Source of the DNA: an uncultured Gemella sp. | GTDB lineage: Bacteria > Bacillota > Bacilli > Staphylococcales > Gemellaceae | DNA: 5,362 nucleotides | Direction of reading: 5' to 3' | Assembly (NCBI GenBank): GCA_938038035.1 | Contig: CALHQV010000249.1 | Span: forward strand, 1-5,362 | In this document: in pieces, positions 1 through 5,362 of the stretch | Layout of the letters: the number at the start of each line of letters is the position of its first letter | Position numbering within the stretch: position 1 is the first letter of the stretch | The notes under the pieces: model-generated | The model's database searches: none | What the model was told of the DNA's origin: nothing | Seen by the model: only the letters and a program-made list of their open reading frames with translations | Made by a program: the position numbers and the translations under genes

Positions 1-26
1 GCTTTTCCTTCGTATAAAAGTTTCAT
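1..26 (-). CDS. purC: SAICAR synthetase PurC, N-terminal fragment cut by the window edge
   Basis: Phosphoribosylaminoimidazole-succinocarboxamide synthase joins CAIR and aspartate using ATP to give SAICAR, the step after PurE. Only eight full codons are visible, MKLLYEGK, followed by GC, the start of an Ala codon. The xKLYEGKAK pattern is the typical first strand of PurC. The ATG begins on the last base of the purL TAA stop (a TAATG junction, 1-nt overlap). An AAAGGGGG ribosome binding site lies 9 nt upstream, inside the end of purL. Position right after purL in a purine operon agrees with the call. The rest of the gene is outside the window, so intactness cannot be judged. Identification rests on a very short peptide plus context. 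Confidence 0.8.
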
Positions 27-3000
27 TATTTTTTTCCCCCTTTGAAGTAATTCACACCGTTTTTGAAAATATCTTGTTTAACTTTAATTGTATTTGTTTT
101 ATATAATGTAGCTCCGTATCTTTCGCTGTGTCCCATTTTTCCTAAGATAAGTCCATCTTCACTTACTAATCCTTCAGTAGCTAGAACAGAGCCGTTAGGA
201 TTGAAACGACCGTTTAATGTGGCATTCCCATCGAAATCACTATATTGGAAAGCGACAAAATGTTTAAATTTGTTAATATAAAGTCCTACAACTTTACCTT
301 CACCATGACTGAACACTACTTCGTGTTGATCTCCAATATTAAAATCTTGTAACCAAGGTGAGTTTGTATTAGCTACACGAGTAAAGGCTGTAGTTGAAAT
401 ATGTTCGTAACTATCATTTCTGTATAGTGTTAAGTCATCTTCTGCCAACTCTCTAACCTCTCCATAAGGTAGTAATCCTGATTTAAGCAATGCTTGGAAT
501 CCATTACACACACCTAAGATTAATTTTTTCTGAGCAAGGTGTTTATGAATCGCATCTTTAACTTTTTCATTTTTTAAGAAGTTTACAATGTATTTAGCAC
601 TTCCATCTGGTTCATCCCCACTCGAGAATCCACCAGGGAACATAATTATATGAGATTCTTCTATAGCTTTAGTAAATTCTTCTATAGATTGTTCAATATC
701 ATTTTCACGTGTATTTCTAATAATTACTGTAATAGGTGTAGCTCCAGCTTCTAAGAAGGCTTTTTCACTATCGTATTCACAGTTTGTACCAGGGAATACT
801 GGAATAACTACTTTTACATCTTCTACATATTCTGGATAATATTTTTTCTCTTTATATTCTGTATGAAGATTTTCAACATTACCTTTATCTTCATTTTGAT
901 ATAATGGATAAACTTTATTTAGTGTTTTTGTATATGCTTCGTAAATATCTTTATGCATAAACACTTCTTTGTTAATTATAATTCTTTCACTAACTTTTCC
1001 TAATTTTTCAAACGGTAGTTCTACCGTTGCTTCTACTACAAGAGACGCTGGATCAAAGTTAAGAATGTTTTCTTTTTCAACTTCAAAACCTAGATCATTA
1101 CCTAGTGACATTTTCACTAATGAAGCGGCAATACTTCCTTCTTCTTGTACATATGCAGATACTATCTTGCCTTCTTTAATATACTTATGAACAAGTTCGT
1201 AATTTTCTAAAGTTTTCTTAATATCAGGATATCCTTTTTCATCTTTTTCTACAGGAACATAGTATAAACTATTGCCAACTTGTTTAAGTTCAGGAGTTAT
1301 TACATCAGATATTTTTACAGGTGTACAAGCAAATGAAATTAATGTCTCAACTACATTTAAATCGTTGAAAGTACCTGACATACTATCTTTACCACCGATA
1401 CTTGGTCTACCAATTTCTTTTTGAGCGTAAATACTTCCTAATAAACTTTGAGTAACTTTACCCCATTTAGTACTATCAGTACCTAATTTTTCGAAGTATT
1501 CTTGGAATGAGAAGTACAAGCTATCTTTATTTCCACCTACTGCGTAAACTTTTGCTACTGATTCTAACACCGCATAAATAGATGATAGGAATGGTGAGTA
1601 ATATGAAATTTTTGGAATAAATCCATAAGTTAAGATTGTCGCTGTATCACTTGTTGTATGTAATGTTGGTAAAGCTTGAACACTCGCTTGAACTGGTGTA
1701 AGTTTATGTTTACCTGCAAAAGGCATAAGTACTGTAGTTACACCAATAGATGAGTCGAATTTTTGAGCAAGACCTTTTTGACAAGTTACATTTAACTCAC
1801 CTAATTCACTTAAAATATTTTCACGAGTTACTTCTTTATTTAAGAATGGATTAGAACCCTTATTATCTTTTATCATTACAGATGATTTTTGACGAACACC
1901 ACTTGTTTCTAGAAAATCAGCACTCATATCAACAACTTTCTCATCGTTGTAATACATTTCTAACCTACGTCTATTAGTTACATTGGCAACATGAGCGTAC
2001 TCAATATTTTCTTTCTCACATTCACGAACAAATGCATCATAATCTTTCTTATCAATAGCTACTGCCATACGTTCCTGAGATTCACTCGTAGCAAGTTCTG
2101 TAGCATTCAATCCTTGATATTTAGTAAGAACTTTTTCTAAATGAATTTCAATACCGTCAGAAAGTTCACCGATAGCTACACACACACCACCAGCACCGAA
2201 GTCATTACATTTTTTAATAAGTCTTGTAACTTCTGGTTTTCTAAATAAACGTTGTAACTTACGTTCTTCAGGCGCATTACCTTTTTGAACTTGGCTAGAC
2301 ATTGTATTTAATGAATCGTTAGTATGTTCTACACTTGAACCACTCGCACCTTGAATACCATCACGACCAGTTCTACCACCTATCATTACAACGATATCAC
2401 CATCAACAAGAGTCTCACGTTTATAATCTCCGTCCTTAACAGCTCCGACTACAGCACCAACTTCCATATGTTTAGCTACATAACTATCATCATATAATTC
2501 ACGAACAAAAGTAGTCGCAAGCCCAATTTGGTTACCGTATGATGAATTACCGTGTGCAGTTCCTTTAGCTATATCTACTTGAGGCAGTTTGTGTTTTAAA
2601 GTATCTTCACGTTTTTGTAATACATTACCACTTCCTGAAATACGCATAGCTTGATATACGTAACTACGTCCTGATAGTGGGTCTCTAATAGCTCCCCCTA
2701 TACAAGTACTAGCTCCTCCGAATGGTTCGATTTCACTTGGGTGGTTATGAGTTTCATTTTTGAATTGGATTAACCAACGTTCTTTTTCACCATTATTTTC
2801 TATAGTAGTAAAGAATGAACATGCATTAATTTCTTCACTTACTTCAATATTTTCATCTTTCAATACTTTTACATGATATTTACCAATAATACTCGCCATA
2901 TCCATAAGCGTGATAGGTTTATCGTTACGGTCAAGTTCACTTCGGACATTTAAGTAATAATCAAATGCATCTTGCATCTCTTTTTGGAAAAGTTCTGATT

Positions 3001-3703
3001 CAATTTTAACTTCATCCAACACAGTTTCGAATGTAGTGTGTCGGCAGTGGTCACTCCAGTAACAATCTAATACGTAGATTTCAGTTTCAGTTGGTACGCG
3101 ACCTTCTTTTTTGAAGTAATCTTGAATAAATACTAAGTCTTCAATATTCATCGCTAGAGAAAATTCTTTTTTAAGACCAAGTAATGAATCTTTGTCAAAC
3201 TCTAAAAACCCAGCTAAATCTTTTAGTGGTTTTGGAGTAGAATCTAATGTAAAGTCAAGATTTGATAAGTCTTTCTTACGAGCTTCTATAGGGTTTACTA
3301 AATAACTTTCAACAAGTTCTAATTGTTCATCTGTTAATTGTTTATTAAAAAGAACTAGCTTACCACTTCTTACAGTTGCTTTACTCTTAGAGTTAAGCAA
3401 TCTTATGCTTTCTTTTGCGCTGTCAGCTCTTTGATCGTATTGAGCCGGTAGAACTTCATAAGCAAAGTACTTCCCATCATTAAGCTCAATATCTTCAAAT
3501 ACTTCATCGACAACAATCTCAGAAAACACAGAAGTTTTAGCTAGTTCATAAGTTTCTTCATCAATATTAAAGACATCATAAATTACATACAACTCTACAG
3601 AGTCAAGACCTAGATTAAACTCTAAGTTCAAGTTATCTCGTAATTGTAATTCTTCCTTATTATATCCATTACGTTTCTTTACAAAAATTCGTTTATTAGT
3701 CAT
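26..3703 (-). CDS. purL: Phosphoribosylformylglycinamidine synthase, single-chain PurL with fused glutaminase (PurL-PurQ type)
   Basis: This cytosolic enzyme converts FGAR, glutamine and ATP into FGAM, step 4 of purine synthesis. The 1225 residues show the full layout: a PurS-like N-terminal domain (about 1-150), a linker with YWSDHCRHTTF (215-225), a first synthase half with KNETHNHPSEIEPFGG (315-330), GGRTGRDG (442-449) and NDFGAGGVC (500-508), and a second half with PSIGGKDSMSGTF (767-779). The C-terminal class I glutaminase starts near 963 with FPGTNCEYD (970-978). Its triad is probably Cys1066 (GVCNGFQ), His1192 and Glu1194 (GHSER). By recall of the family, streptococcal forms are about 1240 residues, so it looks complete. 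The start is set by an in-frame TAG four codons upstream and AGGAGG 5 nt before ATG. It overlaps purK by 8 nt and purC by 1 nt. The usual PGNKDQ tail motif is altered (see findings). Confidence 0.97.
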   Translation of the reverse strand: MTNKRIFVKKRNGYNKEELQLRDNLNLEFNLGLDSVELYVIYDVFNIDEETYELAKTSVFSEIVVDEVFEDIELNDGKYFAYEVLPAQYDQRADSAKESIRLLNSKSKATVRSGKLVLFNKQLTDEQLELVESYLVNPIEARKKDLSNLDFTLDSTPKPLKDLAGFLEFDKDSLLGLKKEFSLAMNIEDLVFIQDYFKKEGRVPTETEIYVLDCYWSDHCRHTTFETVLDEVKIESELFQKEMQDAFDYYLNVRSELDRNDKPITLMDMASIIGKYHVKVLKDENIEVSEEINACSFFTTIENNGEKERWLIQFKNETHNHPSEIEPFGGASTCIGGAIRDPLSGRSYVYQAMRISGSGNVLQKREDTLKHKLPQVDIAKGTAHGNSSYGNQIGLATTFVRELYDDSYVAKHMEVGAVVGAVKDGDYKRETLVDGDIVVMIGGRTGRDGIQGASGSSVEHTNDSLNTMSSQVQKGNAPEERKLQRLFRKPEVTRLIKKCNDFGAGGVCVAIGELSDGIEIHLEKVLTKYQGLNATELATSESQERMAVAIDKKDYDAFVRECEKENIEYAHVANVTNRRRLEMYYNDEKVVDMSADFLETSGVRQKSSVMIKDNKGSNPFLNKEVTRENILSELGELNVTCQKGLAQKFDSSIGVTTVLMPFAGKHKLTPVQASVQALPTLHTTSDTATILTYGFIPKISYYSPFLSSIYAVLESVAKVYAVGGNKDSLYFSFQEYFEKLGTDSTKWGKVTQSLLGSIYAQKEIGRPSIGGKDSMSGTFNDLNVVETLISFACTPVKISDVITPELKQVGNSLYYVPVEKDEKGYPDIKKTLENYELVHKYIKEGKIVSAYVQEEGSIAASLVKMSLGNDLGFEVEKENILNFDPASLVVEATVELPFEKLGKVSERIIINKEVFMHKDIYEAYTKTLNKVYPLYQNEDKGNVENLHTEYKEKKYYPEYVEDVKVVIPVFPGTNCEYDSEKAFLEAGATPITVIIRNTRENDIEQSIEEFTKAIEESHIIMFPGGFSSGDEPDGSAKYIVNFLKNEKVKDAIHKHLAQKKLILGVCNGFQALLKSGLLPYGEVRELAEDDLTLYRNDSYEHISTTAFTRVANTNSPWLQDFNIGDQHEVVFSHGEGKVVGLYINKFKHFVAFQYSDFDGNATLNGRFNPNGSVLATEGLVSEDGLILGKMGHSERYGATLYKTNTIKVKQDIFKNGVNYFKGGKK
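36..43 (-). promoter_or_regulatory. Ribosome binding site of purC, inside the purL 3' end
   Basis: On the minus strand AAAGGGGG lies 9 nt before the purC ATG and encodes part of the last PurL residues (Lys-Gly-Gly). Its G run is followed directly by seven A residues (29-35) and the purL stop codon. Ribosomes finishing purL would be placed to restart on purC. The purine-rich match and spacing support the purC start at 26. Confidence 0.7.
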
Positions 3704-4739
3704 GTTTTCCTCCTAAAATTACATCACCGTAAAAATTAATATGTCCTATTTTTCTGTCTTGGCGTTGTTCTTTTTCATATAAGTGTAAGTAACCACCATT
3801 ATTTTTATACACATCTATATAATAATCTAAGTCTTGACCTAGGATATTATATAATGTCGTTTCTTTATTCTCTATCTTACCGACTTTCAAACCGCATATT
3901 GCCTCAATATGAGCTCTAAATTGACTCTTAGTTGCACTCTGCATCGTTATATGTCCTGAATTGTGAACTCGTGGTGCTATTTCATTAAAAATCACCCTAC
4001 CTTTACTTATAAAAAACTCAACAGTAAGTACTCCGTAATAGTCAAAATTACTAAGAATTCTTTTCGTATACTCAATAGCTAGATTCTCTTGTTCTTTAGT
4101 TGCTGTAGTTGGCACTTTCGAACGATACAAGATATTATTTCTATGTTCATTTTCTACTACTGCGACGATATTAACCTCGTCTTTATCTTTAACCGCTACT
4201 ACCGAAATTTCTTTATCAAGTTTAACGAACTCTTCTAGTAACGTATAAGACTCAACTTCTTCACTAGAGCTTATTTTTTTCTGACCTTTTCCATCATAAC
4301 CAAAACGTACAGTTTTCATTAAATATGGTTTTGTTATTTCTACATTAGTATCTTCTTCAATATATATGTAATCCACCGTTGGAATATCGAGTTTTCTAGC
4401 AAATTCTTTTTCATAATATCTATGTTGAGTAATTCTCAGCACTTCTGCACTTTGTACAATATTATACTTTTTCTCTAGTTTTTCTAAAGAAGCGGCATCA
4501 ATATTCTCAAATTCAAAAGTGATGACATCACTAACCGAACATAACTTTTCAACACTTGCGAAATCATTGAACTCAGCTTGAATAAAAATATCACTAAAAA
4601 TTTTGGCACAACAACTGTCGCTAGGATCTAGAACAGCAATTTTATAACCCATCTCCTTAGCACTCATCGCAAGCATTCTTCCTAGTTGACCACCACCAAT
4701 TATTCCAATAGTTTTTCCTGGTAATATCGTCTTAATCAT
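3696..4739 (-). CDS. purK: N5-carboxyaminoimidazole ribonucleotide synthetase PurK
   Basis: An ATP-grasp enzyme that uses ATP and bicarbonate to carboxylate AIR to N5-CAIR, the substrate of PurE. The 347-residue product begins with a dinucleotide-like preATP-grasp fold (IGIIGGGQLGRM, 11-22) and carries FEFENI (75-80), which is typical of PurK. The ATP-grasp core shows RFGYDGKGQ (145-153), the Glu241 region, and NEIAPRVHNSGH (252-263), which contains the Mg-ATP-binding Glu and Asn. A small C-terminal domain has RKIGHINFYG (329-338), a PurK signature. The length is slightly below the usual 355-380, without any missing motif. The start ATG overlaps the purE stop (ATGA, 4 nt), and the stop lies 8 nt inside purL. 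PurK beside a class I PurE is the expected bacterial pairing. Confidence 0.96.
   Translation of the reverse strand: MIKTILPGKTIGIIGGGQLGRMLAMSAKEMGYKIAVLDPSDSCCAKIFSDIFIQAEFNDFASVEKLCSVSDVITFEFENIDAASLEKLEKKYNIVQSAEVLRITQHRYYEKEFARKLDIPTVDYIYIEEDTNVEITKPYLMKTVRFGYDGKGQKKISSSEEVESYTLLEEFVKLDKEISVVAVKDKDEVNIVAVVENEHRNNILYRSKVPTTATKEQENLAIEYTKRILSNFDYYGVLTVEFFISKGRVIFNEIAPRVHNSGHITMQSATKSQFRAHIEAICGLKVGKIENKETTLYNILGQDLDYYIDVYKNNGGYLHLYEKEQRQDRKIGHINFYGDVILGGKHD
3709..3714 (-). promoter_or_regulatory. Ribosome binding site of purL, inside the purK 3' end
   Basis: A perfect AGGAGG on the minus strand sits 5 nt before the purL ATG and at the same time encodes the Gly-Gly near the PurK C-terminus. 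It is the strongest Shine-Dalgarno in the window and fixes the purL start. The in-frame TAG at 3713-3715 overlaps it and rules out a longer PurL. Confidence 0.85.
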
Positions 4740-5212
4740 AGTTTCATCTCTTCCAATACTATTCTTTCCTGTTCTTTCTTGAATTGTTCGTATTTATCAG
4801 CATACTTTTCATTAGTGATTCCTAGTATTGATAAGGCACTAATAGCCGCATTTTTAGCTCCAGCTACCCCTATTGCCATAGTTAAGACCGGAACACCTGC
4901 AGGCATCTGAACTATCGAATACAATGAGTCAACTCCACTAAGAATACTAGATTTAATCGGAACACCTATTACTGGTAATGTCGTCATAGAAGCAACCATC
5001 CCAGGGAGATGTGCTGCACCTCCTGCAGCCGCTATTATCAGAGAATAACCATTAGCCTTCGCATTCTTCGAAAATTCAACTAAAAGATCAGGCGTTCTAT
5101 GCGCACTTACTACTTTTTTATCAAAAGGAATTTCAAACTCTTCTAACAACTTACAAGTTTCTTTCATCGTCGTATAATCCGACTTCGAACCCATAATCAC
5201 CGCAACTTTCAT
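4736..5212 (-). CDS. purE: N5-CAIR mutase PurE, class I
   Basis: PurE moves the carboxylate of N5-CAIR from the amino group to C4 of the imidazole, giving CAIR. The 158-residue protein has the three class I signatures: GSKSD (8-12) for phosphate binding, SAHRTP (36-41) with the probable catalytic His38 (equivalent to His45 of the E. coli enzyme), and AGGAAHLPG (63-71). These are followed by MPAGVPV (103-109). The Bacillus and E. coli proteins are about 162-169 residues, so this one is full length. The family forms soluble octamers. The ATG is preceded by AAGGAG at 8 nt, and an in-frame TAA two codons upstream excludes a longer start. It is the first gene of the block, directly behind the promoter, and shares ATGA with purK. 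The class I motifs and adjacent purK argue against the class II (AIR carboxylase) form. Confidence 0.97.
   Translation of the reverse strand: MKVAVIMGSKSDYTTMKETCKLLEEFEIPFDKKVVSAHRTPDLLVEFSKNAKANGYSLIIAAAGGAAHLPGMVASMTTLPVIGVPIKSSILSGVDSLYSIVQMPAGVPVLTMAIGVAGAKNAAISALSILGITNEKYADKYEQFKKEQERIVLEEMKL
4748..4754 (-). promoter_or_regulatory. Probable ribosome binding site of purK, inside purE
   Basis: GGAAGAG on the minus strand lies 8 nt before the purK ATG, within the last purE codons. It is a weaker match than the sites of purE and purL. Since the purE stop and purK start share ATGA, purK translation probably relies mainly on ribosomes terminating purE. Confidence 0.5.
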
Positions 5213-5220
5213 ACTTTAAG

Positions 5221-5226
5221 CTCCTT
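5221..5226 (-). promoter_or_regulatory. Ribosome binding site of purE
   Basis: AAGGAG (within AAAAAGGAGC) on the minus strand, 8 nt before the purE ATG. With the in-frame TAA at 5216-5218 it fixes the purE start at 5212. Confidence 0.85.
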
Positions 5227-5235
5227 TTTCATTTT

Positions 5236-5294
5236 AAATGTACGTTTTTTAATAATTTATTTATGTAAAATATTTTTATCGTACGTCTACATTT
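5236..5294 (-). promoter_or_regulatory. Possible 5' leader hairpin of the pur mRNA
   Basis: At the predicted 5' end, minus-strand AAATGT-AG-ACGT (5294-5283) can pair with ACGTACATTT (5245-5236). This gives ten base pairs with a 2-nt bulge and an AT-rich loop of about 37 nt. The 3' arm ends 9 nt before the ribosome binding site. It could stabilise the mRNA or affect ribosome access. Alternatively the repeats may act as DNA sites. No known purine, ppGpp or PRPP riboswitch core was recognised. Confidence 0.35.
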
Positions 5295-5297
5295 CAA

Positions 5298-5326
5298 ATT
5301 ATACTACTTGTTTAAATATTTATCAA
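5298..5326 (-). promoter_or_regulatory. Housekeeping-sigma promoter of the pur operon
   Basis: On the minus strand TTGATA (5321-5326) is separated by exactly 17 bp from TATAAT (5298-5303), a near-consensus sigma-70/SigA promoter. Transcription would begin around 5290-5292, leaving a leader of about 78 nt before purE. It is the only good promoter found ahead of the operon. Such a strong core suggests that control comes from a repressor or from the leader rather than from weak basal initiation. Several inverted repeats overlap or flank it. Confidence 0.8.
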
Positions 5327-5329
5327 GTA
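5305..5329. repeat. 25-bp dyad over the -35 and spacer, possible operator
   Basis: The arms TACTTG (5305-5310) and CAAGTA (5324-5329) form a 6-bp inverted repeat with a 13-nt AT-only centre that itself contains the palindrome TAAATATTTA (5313-5322). It covers the -35 box and nearly the whole spacer, a classical operator position. No binding protein can be named from the sequence. Confidence 0.4.
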
Positions 5330-5339
5330 TAAATACGAT

Positions 5340-5352
5340 AAAAATCGGATAT
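5340..5352 (-). promoter_or_regulatory. PurBox-like site upstream of the -35
   Basis: Minus-strand ATATCCGATTTTT matches 11 of 13 positions of the lactococcal PurR box AWWWCCGAACWWT, missing the AC pair at positions 9 and 10. It is centred near -55 from the predicted start. Most matching positions are A/T in an AT-rich stretch, so the evidence is essentially the CCGA core plus location. Confidence 0.3.
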
Positions 5353-5362
5353 TTTTATTTTT

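Larger units (their letters stand above)
5272..5345. repeat. 12-bp perfect inverted repeat flanking the promoter
   Basis: ATTTTTATCGTA at 5272-5283 is matched by its exact reverse complement TACGATAAAAAT at 5334-5345. The 50 bp between the arms contain the whole promoter and the probable start site. The arm centres are 62 bp apart, near six helical turns. The same ATTTTTAT core recurs at 5351-5358. The layout suits two operator half-sites bridged by a regulator, but that is inference. Confidence 0.5.

Noticed and set aside
63..281. Plus-strand open frame of 72 codons inside purL
   Set aside because: It lies antisense within the conserved glutaminase domain of PurL and shows no recognisable motif, so it is a shadow of the coding strand.
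969..1190. Plus-strand open frame of 73 codons inside purL
   Set aside because: It is antisense to the second synthase half of PurL, has a low-complexity Ser/Thr-rich product and no family resemblance.
26..3703. Separate purQ gene or a frameshift splitting purL
   Set aside because: One uninterrupted frame carries the PurS-like, synthase and glutaminase parts with all motifs in order, so the enzyme is a natural single-chain form.
4736..5212. Class II PurE (direct AIR carboxylase)
   Set aside because: SAHRTP and AGGAAHLPG motifs and the adjacent purK fit class I; class II proteins differ in these loops and do not need PurK.
5213..5292. Purine (guanine) or PRPP/ppGpp riboswitch ahead of purE
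   Set aside because: The leader is only about 78 nt, almost all A/T, lacks the conserved loop sequences of these aptamers as I know them, and has no terminator hairpin with a U tract.
5338..5362. Terminator-like hairpin ATAAAAAT-CGGAT-ATTTTTAT followed by T residues on the plus strand
   Set aside because: The 8-bp stem is entirely A/T, too weak for intrinsic termination, and no plus-strand gene ends before it. Reading toward the minus strand there is no following U tract.

Overview
The window holds one block of the de novo purine biosynthesis operon, read entirely on the minus strand from right to left. A single promoter and leader (about 5213-5362) precede purE (4736-5212), purK (3696-4739), a large purL with a fused glutaminase domain (26-3703), and the first eight codons of purC (1-26, cut by the window edge). 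The four genes overlap at every junction (4 nt, 8 nt and 1 nt), so they are almost certainly one transcript with coupled translation. No terminator or internal promoter was seen between them.

The DNA is AT-rich (about one third G+C by eye), with AGGAGG-type ribosome binding sites and a strong housekeeping promoter (TTGATA, 17 bp, TATAAT). Together with class I PurE plus PurK and a single-chain PurL of about 1225 residues, this points to a low-GC Firmicute. The PurL resembles streptococcal and clostridial single-chain forms rather than the split PurS/PurQ/PurL of Bacillus. A Gemella-like or related member of the Bacilli is plausible, but the genus is a guess.

The enzymes cover four pathway steps. 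PurL makes FGAM from FGAR. PurK and PurE carboxylate AIR to CAIR by way of N5-CAIR. PurC then joins aspartate to give SAICAR. PurM, which turns FGAM into AIR between PurL and PurK, is not in the window.

The genes are ordinary housekeeping genes, and I do not see a new biological system. Two non-coding places deserve attention. One is the 150-bp upstream region, dense with inverted repeats: a 12-bp perfect repeat flanking the promoter, a dyad over the -35 and spacer, two degenerate PurBox-like sites and a possible leader hairpin. The other is the purL/purC junction, where an in-frame A AAA AAA heptamer lies just before the purL stop, and a -1 shift there would read straight into purC.
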